From Norana najaformis (taxonomy: Eukaryota > Annelida > Clitellata > Crassiclitellata > Hormogastridae): a DNA stretch of 64,000 nucleotides. This document shows positions 47,116-59,299 of the stretch, in pieces. The stretch is taken from the NCBI GenBank assembly GCA_964023275.1, contig OZ029917.1:19334488-19398487 (forward strand). Direction: 5' to 3'. The notes beneath the pieces were generated by a model. The model had not been told where the DNA came from and ran no database searches. It saw nothing but the letters and a program-made list of their open reading frames with translations. A program made the translations under genes and the position numbers. Each line of letters opens with the position of its first letter. Within the stretch, counting starts at the first letter, position 1.

Positions 47116-47334
47116 TTGTATAAAGCTGTTGTTAGGTAATTTGATGTGTAATCATTTAATATGCTGCATGTGAATGATGAGTTGAGCTTACTACATATCA
47201 GGAGAATGCCAGTAATCAACTAATTTGGCACTGAAAGCAAATGATGAGCCATTCAGTAAACTATGCACCTTTTGACGTGATGTGGAGTTACAAAGTGTTG
47301 AAATGAATTTGAATTATGTTGCACTTAGAGGATT

Positions 47335-47425
47335 AGCACTTTGGTCTAGTGATTAGTTTGCTGGACTGCCAGTCCAGAGGTTGGGAATGCAAATCCATGT
47401 CTAAGTAGAATAATTCAAGATTCTG
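47335..47425 (+). repeat. tRNA-like SINE head downstream of par-3
   Basis: TTTGGTCTAGTGATTAG (A box), GGACTGCCAGTCC hairpin and GGTTGGGAATGCAAATCC (B-box-like). The 3' body is unclear. Confidence 0.5.
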
Positions 47426-48664
47426 TTCTTCTGATGGCTGCTGGTAATCTCGACTACAAGAGGAAAGTAAAAAACAAAATTGCTAAAACTTCCTACCTGT
47501 TTCTGCCTTAAGGAGTTGGCTTAATGCACTGACTCTCGAAGGAGGCAAGTGCTTTTCTAAGAATTTTAGGGATTTTCAACGATTTGCATTTTTAAAATGT
47601 CTCGAGGTCATATTTATGTTTTTGCTTTTTTCTATTTTTCATGTACTGGAGTTTTTCTTGTGAGGAATGTTGCTGAATGTAACTCCGTGTTATATCCTGA
47701 AACAGATTCTGGTTTCTGACAATGTTTTTACAAATAAAGTGCATTAGAGACTGTGAATTTGTGTAACTATTTAAATGAAGTGTCAATTTTGTATGCATCA
47801 GTGACCAGTTGCTGTTGTTTCATTATGTAAAGTGCTACTGTTGTTTTGTATGTATAAAGAAGTGCTTTTCTATGCAAACCGTTTATTTGCTGCATGTTTG
47901 GTTAGATATTCTCTGAATAAATTAACTGACGTCTTTGTGCATAATTAACAATATATAATGACCTGTGACTTTCTGTTCAAGTGCTCTGCTGTGCATATTT
48001 TAGTATGACTCTGCACAGGATTTTGTAAGTGCCTTTACTGAATATAAAAGTTGTGATCATAAGTTTTGACTCTGTTAGACCCAGAGTTGTTTGCTGTAAA
48101 TTTTTAAGTGTAAATTTAGCAACTTATCAAGGGTATCATTGTGAACAAACTTTGAGTTTGGAAATAATTTGACCATCCATGTATCTTTCGTTCTTTTACA
48201 GTGTTACAAATGCCGACTGTCATTGTTTTTATTATGTTGAACATATTTTAAATTTAATTTTTTTTTAAGAATTTGCTTTTTTAGATCAAAATGATCAAAA
48301 TAATTCCGCGTGTTGAGCTTTATTGCAATTTGTTGTTATTCTGCCAACTTGACATACGAAACACGTTAACATGATGTATGTTAAGATTTAACAGACATTA
48401 AGATAATCATTTGAAATTGAGCAGTGATTAACATTGGCATATCTCATCAATTTCTGGCTGTTATTATTAAGAGCCATTGGCAAGAAGTGCCTCTAAATAT
48501 TATATGCTTGTATTATGATTGGTGGATGTTATGATGTCTTGTTTCTTTGTTTTACGCTCAAGTGAAGTGGTTCCAATTGTCTAGATTTTGCTGCTTTCTC
48601 ATAAAAGTTTTTTCTTTGGGTGTTTAAACAGATTTTTATTGTACTACATTGCCTCCTATCCTCA

Positions 48665-48899
48665 TTTGCTGAAACCATTTGCCATCCTTACTTGCCATGA
48701 TTGCCTTCTGTTTTCTCTTGCCATTATTGCCTTCTTTCCTCCTGTGCCTTGTTTGCTTTCTTTTATAACTAGCCGTGATTGTGTCCCATCCACACTGGCC
48801 ATAACTGACTCCTATTCTTACTTGTTATGTTTACATGCCATCGTCACTTGCCATGATCACCTCCTGTTCTAATGTTCTAACTTGCTGTGATTGCGTTTC
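48665..48899 (+). repeat. 26-bp minisatellite downstream of par-3
   Basis: Units of exactly 26 bp start at 48691, 48717, 48743, 48769, 48795 and 48821 with consensus CTTGCCATGATTGCCTTCT plus 7 bp; a 34-bp unit (48847) and a partial unit follow, and one diverged unit precedes. A frame over it is open but 26 is not a multiple of 3, so it is not a protein repeat. Confidence 0.8.
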
Positions 48900-48999
48900 A
48901 GACATTCAAAGCAGAATATAGTCGAATCGTGTGCTTCTGTGTCACTTTTATGCACATATTATTCGACTGGAAACTATCCTTTGTTTGCTGGAGCCAACT

Positions 49000-51530
49000 G
49001 TTAGTTCTGCATTGGAAAGTAGCAACATATTATTGAACAGTAGAGTCTGCAGTGAAAAGTTGTCTTTATGCCAGTTGTTAATACATATACTGCAGTTGTC
49101 TTGTACATACGTCAGTCAAGGAGAGATCCTGCATGAGAGCATGTCTCCTAGAAGCATCTTACTTCCAGGATGACATGTTGGCCAATTGCTTAGGTGCCTG
49201 ACATTAGTTTTGCTTACTGCCATATGTGGCTGATGATGTGCAGTGATCATTTGTCATGATTGCATTCAACGTATTCAAAATCGAATATAACGATTTTTAA
49301 CAATAAATGTCATCAAGAAAGTAAATGGTCAAATCTTTAGCACTGGTCTCTAGTGTTGCGTTATACTATAGTATTGGCACCATGTTCTTGCAGAATTTGA
49401 GAAAGGCGGTTGGTTAGATTTCCTGTAATGTCATTAATTTTATAAAAAAACAGGACTGTTATTTTTTAGATTTTGTGCACGTCATTTTATACATAGTGTT
49501 TTTATGTGCAGATTTTAAAGATGGTTTCATTACACTAGTTTTCAGTACTACCTTGAGGCTGTTAGTATATCAAACTTTGTGAACTTTTTCTGTAATTGGT
49601 GTTAATTTTGACCAGTGGAACTGCTAAACTATTATTATTATCATCGTCGTCGTAGTCATCATCATAACCGTCATCGTTGATATGTTTGTCATTATTATTA
49701 TTATATTGATATTAGAAGTTTAGAAATATGGGGATTTGTACATAGCAGTGCTTGTTTAAATCACACAGCTGATGATTTATAATTGACAGCTAGGAGAATC
49801 AAAGCTTTTTCTATCACGTGTTGGTTCATATCAAATTAAGTGGCATTTCATCATCATTAGTTTTTGCTTATTTGCATTGTGTATTGTACAGTCTTAGCCT
49901 TGTAAGATGATCGTTCTGCTTTCTATAGTGTAAGTTACACTTGTTACATTCGGATATACCTGGAGTCTGCCATGATTTTTTCTAAACGTTTAGGAGCAGT
50001 AACAGCCAGTTGGCTTCTTTACAGTACGTTGTTTGTCCATTCTTCCAAAGAGAGACATGTGGTTTCGGCATCTTTTCATACACTGCTCCATCTCTGTGGG
50101 ATTTGCCTAGTCCAATGTTGCATGCCCATTTGTCTTCTTTTACTTCATTACAGAAACAAGAGAAAGCTGATGGTTTTGAAGTGAATTCATTAATTACGAT
50201 GACTTAAATGTCTGCTTGGTAGTGGTGTTAATCACGAAATTTCCGAGCACCATAGAATAGCTGCATTAGGGATACGTGGTTATTGACTATGTCTAATCAT
50301 GTCCTGTTTCGATGTCAAGTTGATGTCCAGAGATACAAGTGGTGTGATTTTATAAGTGTTAGGGTGGTGTGGCTTTTGGGGGTGGGGATCGGCAGAAGGT
50401 AGAAGTTTGGTCCAGAATCTGGAATTAAACAATATAATGTGAGGCAGAGAGGAAATAATAAAAAAATTGACACGAAAAGTATGAGGGGACGGGTTGCATG
50501 TGTTGGGTTACTGAAAATTGCCTACATGACATTGTTACAAAATGTAAAGTGATTTCAGAATTTGAGAGCAGAAATAAGTAACACATTTGTTTAACAAATT
50601 ACTGTCAGCTGAGCAAGGAATCACAGTGAAAAATTAGGATATTCTTAAGCTTCGTAGATTTATCTGACTATATGTTGAGGATTTTTGTGACATCTATAAG
50701 TATCAAGTGCGGAATGCACTAGAATTGTACTATAGGGAACTTTACATGTCAGTACTGAATCACTGATGATGCTAATGTAATGGGCGAAGGTTATATGTCA
50801 TCAGGTCCTACATGCTATAAGTTCGCCAATGCATTCTTGGTCAGATCATAATAATGGCAAATCACACAGTCGTGGCAGCGGGCCTACTGCTCCTACCCAT
50901 TAAACGTCTGACTTACTACCAGTAAGCCTTCTAGAAAAATAATACTACAATTTGTAACATTACTGTAAGAGTGAGGAGTAATGTAATGGCAAATGAGTCG
51001 TCTTTTGCTCTGCGAAGAAGATGGCATTTTGTATTCTGAGTTGTGGAAGTGGTTTTTCATTGTTTTCCCATTAATGTGAATAATTGAACATAACAGTCAG
51101 TACTTTGACAGAACGGACTTTAAAGCATCAAATGCAGTAATCGCATCTGTAGTGTATTGGATGTCGAGGAGGATTTCGATTGTCTATTAGACAATCGAAA
51201 TTCTCGGTTAAGCCTAATTCAAAGCAGCAATCTGCTGATTTCGTAACGTAACTCCTCGAGGAAACCCAGGTCGTCCATCAGATGAAAGACAGACACGGTG
51301 GTCTGCTACATCTGTTTTGTAAGGTCATTAATTAAGGAGGCTTCCGTAATTGTAATTGCAAATTTGTATATTGCCACATTAAGTGACACTCGCTAGGGGC
51401 GCTGCCGACCGGACATAACGGGTAGAGTCGAGGTCAGAAAAATTGTGCAGAGGTGACTAAGTTTGTTACACTCTGAAGCTATGTGAACATGCAACTAGAG
51501 TTTAGGAAGACCTAGCTATCATTGATATTG
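49000..51530. other. intergenic, no gene recognised
   Basis: A/T-rich with an ATT/GTC triplet stretch at 49632-49710. No frame resembles a protein. Confidence 0.5.
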
Positions 51531-51649
51531 ATTTGATATCATTGCACTATCTTGGAAAATCTTGGGGAGCTATGGTTGGGGTCAAAATAAAAGTGGTGAG
51601 AATGGCCACTGTCATCAAACGAGTATGCGAGAAGAAGCGAATATCGTTG

Positions 51650-51965
51650 CACAGTATATTAGTTCGTCTAAACATTATTGTTTCTGATGGGCGAATGGAG
51701 GAGACTCGAGGGTTCGAATCCCGGTTCATGCGATGTTCTATGAAAGTTTCCTTGGGCCATGAAACGGGAAAGGTCGTCCGGTTCGATGGTCATCCTGATG
51801 TTTGTGGACTTTGTGTAAAGTCGTAAAGCCTTCAGAGCAGAGACGCCGATCAATTGCTGTTGGCGTGTTTGCGCCTCGGCCGAAAGACCTAAAGCTCTGT
51901 CTCACAGATGCAGGCAGCAGAGACATCTGCCTGGAAGTATGTGCCATAAATGATGTGCGATCATT
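51650..51965 (+). repeat. tRNA-derived SINE-like repeat
   Basis: CGAGGGTTCGAATCCCGG is a perfect tRNA-type B box. A roughly 230-bp body follows without a reading frame that makes sense as protein. Confidence 0.5.
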
Positions 51966-52139
51966 TGGTTGACATCAAAGGCGGCGGCTGCTGCTGCTGA
52001 TGATGATGATGCTGGTGCTAGCAGCGCTTCCTTTTGTCGCAGAATTGGATTTAGGTCGTCACACAAACGACCGTCTGCCGCGAGTCTGTTTACAGGGCGA
52101 CTTAGTCTTAATCAAATGATTTATTAGTCGTTTCATTGG

Positions 52140-52435
52140 ATCTGACCGACCGACTGACTGACTGACCGACCGACTGAGTGAACGAATTAGTGCATTTACG
52201 ACTGACTGACTGACTGATTTACTTATGAACTGAATGAACGAACGACTGACTGGCTGGCCTGATTGCTTTCTGACTGATTGGCATACACAAAGATTGAATG
52301 AACGAATGTGATTGAACGACTGAATATCTTACCGACTTACTGGCTGACTTACTGAATTAAAGAATGTCAACTGACTGACTGAATGAATTACTGAATGACC
52401 TACAGACTGACTGACAGAATGAGTAAATGAATAAA
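52140..52435 (+). repeat. degenerate (GACT)n tetranucleotide tract
   Basis: CTGACTGACTGA and GAATGAATGAAC variants over about 300 bp, lying just beyond the candidate exon at 52516-52700. Confidence 0.85.
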
Positions 52436-52515
52436 TCAGGGTGTGGTCGTTGTCAATTGAATCCTGGCTGAAGAACGAATGAAAGAAAGAACAAATCATG
52501 AGAAATGTCGCTTAC

Positions 52516-52700
52516 AGATAATGAAAGTTCTGCCAACAGGTAAGATATGGCGACAGGAAACAAGAAGAAATTGCTGGAAATGAAGACTGAATGAGCGGAA
52601 GAAGAACTGAATCGTCGTTTTGGAAGATATCTTCCGTAAGGTCTTCTTTCAAATCGACCATCTGTCGTGTCTTCGTAATCGTAATCGTACTGTAACACTT
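52516..52700 (-). CDS. candidate next exon of the same unidentified gene
   Basis: Acceptor TTTGACAG and donor GTAAGC enclose 185 bp that continue the frame of the 53468-53845 exon (phase 1). It encodes an acidic Tyr/Asp repeat (YDYDYED), a basic patch (RRPYGRYLPKRRF), a Ser run and then a hydrophobic segment of about 25 residues that could be a membrane helix. It is inferred from splice sites and phase only. Confidence 0.4.
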
Positions 52701-53317
52701 CTGTCAAACAGAATAAAACAGCAGGAAACAGATTACAAGCCATCGATCACGCCAAATGGATGAAATAAATCGGTATAACACTCGGAAAATGTTGTCAGGC
52801 TAATAACTGGTATGTATGTGTGTATGTACTGTGTATATGTATGCATGTATGTGCCATAAAACTTCTTATAAACGCCCCTTGCGAATATTGTGCAAGTCGG
52901 TTTTACTCCCGGCGGCACCTGGAGACCGGCATTTAAAACAGGCCGGGGTTTATTTCCACAAATAGTTTTTACCTCTGGTAAAATACCGTATCGGTGTTTC
53001 ATTTCCACCATAAATACTGCTAAATGCGCCGCTAAAACATCGTTGCAAATCTCTCAGCTTCGTCTGCCATGTTCGTAATCGTAGTCAACACGATGGCACC
53101 CAATAACTTTAGCACACCAGCGCCTAAACGAGACCCAGCGTCTGTCAGAGACCGGCGTTTAAAAGAGGCCGGTGTTTATTTCCCCGGCTGTTGGAGACCG
53201 TTGGAGACCTGGTACGTAAAAGCTGTAAATATGTTGTGCCATAATGACATGCATCCGTAATTAACTGGGCTAATGGGAACGCTGGAAGCACGTTAAGAGC
53301 TAGTTCCATGATGCATC

Positions 53318-53420
53318 AGCAACCCAACTGACCGTATTGGTCCATGATGGTTGCATTCAGCGAATATCTGCGACACGGATTCGAATCCTGTCCTCTCTTT
53401 TCAAACGTCATCTCAGCGGT
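53318..53420 (+). repeat. tRNA-like SINE head
   Basis: TATTGGTCCATGATGG and ACACGGATTCGAATCC resemble A and B boxes at near-tRNA spacing. It abuts the unidentified minus-strand exon at 53468, and the open frame that reads through it (ending GQDSNPC...) is therefore not protein. Confidence 0.45.
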
Positions 53421-53467
53421 CGAGCCATGCTGCTTCCGCATCACGTGCTTCAGCAGGTGCTCACTAC

Positions 53468-53845
53468 CGTGACGGCACGGCACCGATGTCCACGGAATGG
53501 GGTTATAGCTGGGGAAAAAGATGCCGAGCATGTCGCCTCGCAGCACGGGGATCCGGTCGACGGGGTAGAGGGCGAAGAAGTTGTGCCCCACCCAGAGAGC
53601 GGCGATTACCGTCTCTCCGATGCGACGGTAACGATAGTAACCGTCGTCAGGTCGGACGTCAATGGGGCGCCATATCTGGAGGTGAACGACCTGGGAGCGA
53701 CGGCCTCGGGTCGTGTAGACATGCCACCCGGTGACGAACCCATCGGACGGAGCACCCTGCGATGGGTCGACGATGAAGACGGCGCTCTTCTCGTGGTCCT
53801 CCGTCTCCCTCCACTCCGCCTCGTAACCCAGGAAACGAACGGCAG
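53468..53845 (-). CDS. exon of an unidentified, possibly extracellular protein
   Basis: A 126-codon open stretch with acceptor TGTGCAG and donor GTAGTG, phase 1 at both ends, and clearly more G/C-rich than its surroundings. Visible motifs: TGWHVYTTRG, VVHLQIWRP, YRRIGET, IPVLRGDMLGIFFP and IPWTSVPC. Alternating hydrophobics suggest an all-beta domain. Similar WRP/GD.(I/L)G/IPW patterns occur in large invertebrate surface or matrix proteins (recollection, not checked). Symmetric phase-1 exons are typical of shuffled extracellular modules. No name is assigned. The start of the gene must lie further right. Confidence 0.6.
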
Positions 53846-54069
53846 CTGCACACAACACTCAGGCAAATAACACGACATAACAGAACACGACAACATAACG
53901 TATCATGACATGAAGTATAATGGCCGGCCTGCCCGAACTTTTACATTCCACATAGAAGCTTAGTTGGTCCAGCTGTCTGAAACAAGTTGCCTAGTAACCT
54001 ACGACATGAGCCCCTCAGCCTTTCTCTGCATCTTTTCCTAAGCGCTTGAAACTATCCTGTTTGCTCGTA

Positions 54070-54335
54070 AATGCAAATGTAGGCCTAAATGTACTTGTAT
54101 TTCTATTGATACCGTATGGCCTCGACCCTGCTCATTAGTCAATGAATTAATCGAGTGAGATCCTTCACAAGTGCTGCCCATTTGAATGGGCGCCAAGTCA
54201 CTTACTGTAAGGTTCCCCCTGGCGGACCGTGTAGCCCGAGATTTAAATCTCTGAAAATAAGTCACAACTGGGACGCGAACCGGCAACCTCACGCTCAGAG
54301 GCGCCCTGGCGTTAGTATGTAGCCAAACAGACCTG
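54070..54335 (-). repeat. SINE family B, fullest copy
   Basis: Reverse complement holds a tRNA-like head with GGTTGCCGGTTCGCGTCC (B box), GAGATTTAAATCTCGGG, GGCGCCCATTCAAATGGGCA and GGTCGAGGCCATACGGT. Confidence 0.72.
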
Positions 54336-54499
54336 CGTGATTTTGTCAGGTCGGCAGTGACTCTAAGGAGTTTCTATTGAAGAGGCGCTATATGAATTCA
54401 TTATTACTTTTATGAGTACATATATCTACCCCATGCATGTCCTATTCGACTAGGACTTATCGTAACCGTGTATTTGTGGAGCGACTTTTCAGAGGAAGC

Positions 54500-54740
54500 A
54501 ACTCAGAGCCGTTGCGAGCTTAAAAATACAAAGTCACAATCGAACAGAACGATTTCAACCGTCAAACGATCCAAAAACTTCAAGATAAATTGCATCAGGC
54601 TAACGAAGGAGTGGCCTGCATAGATGGAATTACCATAATCAATCATGCTGTTTATGAACGCATGCACCGTCGGCCTAGATAAAATCCTAGTGGAGCCTAT
54701 AGTATTCACCAGCGCCCAACACAAAAATCGAATCAGCTTA
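54500..54740 (-). mobile_element. LINE RT fragment
   Basis: Minus strand frame has TVHAFINSMIDYGNSIYAG, the (L/T)VHAFI.SRIDYCNSL.AG block found after the RT catalytic core in CR1-like LINEs. No more of the element can be seen. Confidence 0.65.
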
Positions 54741-54802
54741 GGCTGTTTATGAATGCTATGAGCCGGTCCTAAGAGATGTATCTTTTGGGCCAGCTTTCAC
54801 AT

Positions 54803-55060
54803 CACTTAATCGTAATCGTGAATTCCACGTTTTTACAGCTAAGTCGCAGGAACCAGATTATTCACAGACACTGAGTCAAAACAAAATCGATAGCAGGAAA
54901 GGTCAGATTCGATTCCAAGAGTCAGGCAGGCAGACAGTCTGACGACTACAGGCGATGGTGTTTGGAACTGAATCTGCAGAATAGATAAGGAGAAGAAGAA
55001 GTATTAGGATAGGATTTGAGGAAGAGCAGTGTACTGTATTTCAGTTTTGAGTGGAAGAGG
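54803..55060 (-). mobile_element. LINE 3' end with TTACGA tail, copy 7
   Basis: TTAATCGTAATCGTG tail, GATTATTCACAGACACTGAG and the TATTTCAGTTTTGAGTGGAA block show the same family. Minus strand. Confidence 0.7.
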
Positions 55061-55429
55061 TATAGACACGATGTTTGTCTACAGCTGGCAATATACAAAA
55101 TCTCCAAGAGATATGATTATGAAAATTCATCTGAAAGGATTAAATAACAAAATGATATTTTTGAAAGGCAAACACTCAGGCCTGTAACCCTGCGTAATAA
55201 AACAAACACAGCCTACACAAACATAGTACATTGTAACATAGACTATAACATATTCATATTGTATTATATACATACTCCTGCGTGCCTTATATGGTGAGCT
55301 TGTACGTGTATTTATCGGGTCGATATTATCGGGAGTCATAACCCGCCTGAATTTCAGATCAGGGGCACTTTCCACTGGTCTGTGAGTTAATATCACGCTA
55401 CAAAAGCCACACAGCATCGCTTTAGCATA

Positions 55430-55462
<33 letters not shown>

Positions 55463-56334
55463 AATCAAATGCATACACATATATGTTGATCTAATCTTAG
55501 TGAGTTGTCTTTAGCTTTTATTTGCCAATCAAATTTACGAATTGTCGTCCATGGGTGTGTAGGAAATGAAGCGAGAAATTGCACTCCATAGAAAGACCAG
55601 CAGAGCACAGCACTGCCTGGCACCACACAGTCACCCACCACTGAACACAAAGCGCAGATGAACATGCACGAATACGTCCACACACACATACATATCCTAT
55701 GATAATACATACTATTATAAATTTATGTGTGTATATATATGTGTATATATATATATAGATGCCGGCCTATGTAACGACCTTGATACTGTATCTGTTTGCC
55801 ACTATACGTAGCAACATTAATGCTCAGAGACGAGGATAGGCCCCAATATTGATCAGAGGTGTTGTACGTGGTACTTTTACTAGAGTACAGTTTTGAGTAC
55901 TTGTACTTAAAACGAAAGTACTTGTTTTTCTACTTGAAACCCAAGTACTTGTATTCGAGACTTGACATGTGCGGAAATAAAGTTCTTTATAATGAAAACA
56001 TACTGTAGATGAACAAAACTGATAGGCTTTTACAGATGTTCTGATTATCAACCGGTTAATCATTAACTACAGTAAATGAAGATTCTAACCAAGCTCTTCA
56101 AAACTGTTTCCGGTGTCTTTTACTTTCCCAGTGGAAAGGATGAGCACAGAATAAGCATCAGTCTAAACGGCCAACGACCATATCGACTATGAGAAGGCCC
56201 TACATAGGGCCTATCTGGGCGTGACACTGGATTAACCACGCATACCATAGTGACTTGATTATGATTGCAGCCACGATCGGTGCTCGAGACAACCTGCTTG
56301 CTGATCAAACTTGCTGGTTCGACTTAAACATGTT

Positions 56335-56450
56335 TTTCTATAGCGACCGTATGGCCTCGACCCTGCTTATTTTTCAATGAATTGATCGGGTGAGGTGTTT
56401 CACCACCGCTGCCTGTTTGAATGGGCAAAGCGCCACTGCCCAGACATTAA
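56335..56450 (-). repeat. SINE family B, 3' fragment nested in a hAT element
   Basis: CTATAGCGACCGTATGGCC, CGACCCTGCTTATTTTTCAA, GCCTGTTTGAATGGGC match family B. It lies inside the hAT remnant 55854-57331 and is therefore younger. Confidence 0.68.
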
Positions 56451-56959
56451 GAACTTTAGCACTTATTCTTTGATATTTAGGCAGCGGAGTATTGCGCTCA
56501 GCTATGGTGTCGCTCGGCCCGTGTAGGTCTGGTCGATGTCCTTCTAGTAAACAAGGCCTGCATTATCTCAAGAACACTGTGCCCAACCCAGCTGCCATGG
56601 CTGCCGGTCCTAAGCAAAATCGCACCGACTCATCTCCGCCGGAAGGAAATTACTGCAAGGCTGCTGATGAAGATCGATGCGCACAACAATTTACCACTTT
56701 ATGACGATATCTCGTCGTACCCGTCAGGAGGTCTGTCGTCGAGACGACAGTTTGGGTGGAACGGGAACACGACAGCTATTTCGGCACAAAGGACCAAATG
56801 GCGGGTTACTGGCTCCTCATTTCGCTGGTGATGAACGACGTAGGCCTACACTAGAAGAAGAAGTCATTAACAGTAACGATTTTGACAACATATTTGAATA
56901 ACAACATATTTGAGTATCAAAAGCCATGACATGATGACTTTGATGAAGGCGGTTGTTTG

Positions 56960-57124
56960 GACTTCTGGAAAAGCAATAAAACTGTTAGATATATACTGTA
57001 TGAATCGGCTCTTATAGCATTGACTGTACCTGCATCTAAAGCATCCGCCGAATGTGCGTTTAGTAATGGCGGTTTACGATTAAAACCGCATCGATCGGAC
57101 ATCAGTGACAAGATGCTCACATAG
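56960..57124 (+). pseudogene. hAT transposase C-terminal domain remnant
   Basis: Plus strand frame reads LDFWKSNKT-like residues, then VPASKASAECAFSNGGLRLK and ISDKMLT before TAG. Compare P.SS..SER.FS..G......R..L....., typical of the hAT dimerisation domain. Upstream exon-like frames (56492-56901) are not recognisable. Confidence 0.7.
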
Positions 57125-57331
57125 TTAATATTTCTCAAGAGGAATTCTAAATGACTGCCGATCTCTTATGGCAAATTCTGTGAAAACACACGCTGAATTT
57201 ACTTTTAATTGCTCAGCAGATATCTTCAAGAAACTAGCGGTACTTGTATTACAACGTAGGTACTTGTACTGGTACTTGTACTTGACACCAAAATACTTGT
57301 ACTTGATACCTAAGTACTTAAAACATCTCTG

Positions 57332-58190
57332 GTTGTGATAGAGTACGATGCAATAAATGAGCGATTACCTAGTGACTCTTTAAAAGCAAGCTTAATTAAG
57401 TTAAACGAATGAATGCCGAAATGGCCATTCCACGGACATACTTATTTACGTCTAGTGCACGCCTATGCTTGCGTTTTATTCCTACTCAGTCATCATGTAG
57501 GATTGCATGAATGAAGAGGCGAAACTGGATGGGATCGTGGCCATTCGTGGACAGTTATTGAGGACTGCGGGCAGGCCATAATCTCCAAAGCGCTGCCGAT
57601 TCAGCGCCAGTACGATAAAGTACGACCAATTTGAATGTAGCATTAATGGTGGGGCGAGATTTTAAGTTACGTTACTGTCTGAATGTTTGCATGGCCTGTG
57701 TGTGTACGTGTGCGTGCGTGCGTGTGAACGCGAGTGTTTAACGTTCCCAAATGGTAAGGCTTTTCCGTTAGTTTTTCTCGTTGTCGAAAGCAGTTTAGAA
57801 TATGTGGGTGAATTTAGAAGCTGTGGCATTTATGGTTATAGTAGGCACGCACGTTGGTCTATACCCGACCTGGCCAACGTTACCAAATTTATTTTTGAAT
57901 AGGCGTTTGAAGGGAAAGAGTGACAACGTGAATGTTCTCGTTGGGTTGGATAGACCTCCATATGGATAGGTCCCAACTGCACGGTGTGGCAAGGCTTTCT
58001 AAATCGAAGGCCGGAAGCCATAGCTAGATATGCAACTGGACGAGAGAGAAATCGATGAAACAGGAGCAGATCGACGAGATGGTATGGCGAAGGAGCTGGA
58101 CGGATGGAGACAAGTGAGAATTTATTAAGAAAAATGTCAGAAAATGCGCCGATGTTCACAGCCGTTCACCCGTTCGTCTAATGCTATTTC
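57332..58190. other. no gene recognised
   Basis: Unique sequence with a GTGTGTGCGTGCGTGCG run near 57700-57725. Frames here are short and unfamiliar. Confidence 0.45.
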
Positions 58191-58199
58191 GGAGCTGCG

Positions 58200-58265
58200 T
58201 GCGTTCAGTCCCTTGCGTCGGACGGACGGACGGATGGACGGATGGACGAATGGACGGACGGATGG
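58200..58265 (+). repeat. (GGAC/GGAT)n tetranucleotide tract
   Basis: GGACGGACGGACGGATGGAC type array. Confidence 0.88.
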
Positions 58266-58559
58266 AGAGGCGACATGATCCGCACTAAATCCAATAATTT
58301 GCTCGTCGGTCTCTGTCGTGCAGTCAGCTGTCAGCAGAGAAGAAGACGACGACGACGACGAAGAAGAAGAAGAAGAAGAAGCCTCAGATCCTCATGAAAG
58401 CCATCATAAGTGTCGAATTCCTTTAACGCAGCAGCAGTAGCCGCAGCATCTCCATCTCTCCCTCCTCATCTTCCTAAGCCCTTATACTCTTCCTTACTTC
58501 TGTCCTCCGTCGCTTTGAACTTTTCTTTCTCCTAATACGTGCTGAAGCTGACTGAGATA

Positions 58560-58792
58560 ATATACTGACAACGGTGATGACCAGAAGACGATGACGACTA
58601 CAAAGCGATGTTAAAGATGATGACGATGAAGGTGATGGAGATGATGATGATGACGACATCAAAGATGATGGTGACGGAGATGGTGATGATGACGATAATG
58701 ATGATGGTGATGATGATGGTGGTGGTAGTGTTGGTGATGATAAAGATGATGGTGATGATGATGATGGTGGTGGTGGTCGTGGTGATGATATA

Positions 58793-58866
<74 letters not shown>

Positions 58867-58870
58867 TCTA
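58560..58870 (+). repeat. (GAT)n with an internal (TA)n block
   Basis: GATGATGGTGATGATG array, a TATA block at 58789-58829, then pure GAT. Long Met/Asp or Ile/His frames over it are artefacts. Confidence 0.9.
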
Positions 58871-59299
58871 CGATGAAGACCAGACAGAGTAGAAGCATAG
58901 TGCGAAATCGTCGGCTCATTGTAGCGATTGTCACATCCCGTCAGTCGTTGGTTCAGCGCAGTCGTCCTAATAAACAGTCTCGTGGGTGGTCGGCAGAAAA
59001 CAAAAGACGGACGACAACAGATGGACGAGCAGACGATGGCACAGAGTTTGCCTCGTGCACACAGCCTTTGTAGAGGCAGATGCTTGGCAAATAGCCATGC
59101 ATTTATACAGCGCCCATTCTCATTCTGTGATCCGTGCATTCGACCGCTGTTTGAAGCGACATTTCTATACACTCCGCAGTAAACACGACCCACATCAGCC
59201 ACAGATCCATAGCAAACACCAACCAATATAATTCTGCAGCGACAGGACAGGAGCACGAATCACTCGCACGAACACATCTCCACGCTAACGTCCGGGCTC

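Larger units (their letters stand above)
45925..48110 (+). other. probable par-3 3' UTR
   Basis: A/T-rich sequence after the stop without a conserved reading frame. AATAAA hexamers occur at 47733-47738 and 47917-47922, either of which could direct 3' end formation; another is at 49302. It contains several short direct repeats (46163-46250, 46590-46635, and a roughly 75-bp pair at 46397 and 47012). The true end is not known from sequence. Confidence 0.45.
55854..57331 (+). mobile_element. hAT-superfamily DNA transposon, decayed
   Basis: Left end CAGAGGTGTTGTAC and right end (complement) CAGAGATGTTTTAAGTACTT are inverted, both continuing into subterminal GTACTTGTACTT repeats. The flanking 8-mers (ATATTGAT, GTTGTGAT) agree at 5 of 8 positions, consistent with an aged 8-bp target duplication. 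The coding remnant ends with a hAT C-terminal block. A SINE family B fragment is nested at 56335. Confidence 0.75.

Noticed and set aside
47335-47425. Functional tRNA gene
   Set aside because: A and B boxes are imperfect and the acceptor stem does not pair; other tRNA-like heads in the window are also SINEs.
53316-53858. Whole 180-residue minus frame as one exon
   Set aside because: The last part (GQDSNPCRRY...) is the complement of a tRNA-like B box; a GTAGTG donor ends the exon at 53468.
58474-59256. 260-residue minus frame
   Set aside because: Consists largely of translated (GAT)n and (TA)n; His/Ser runs only.
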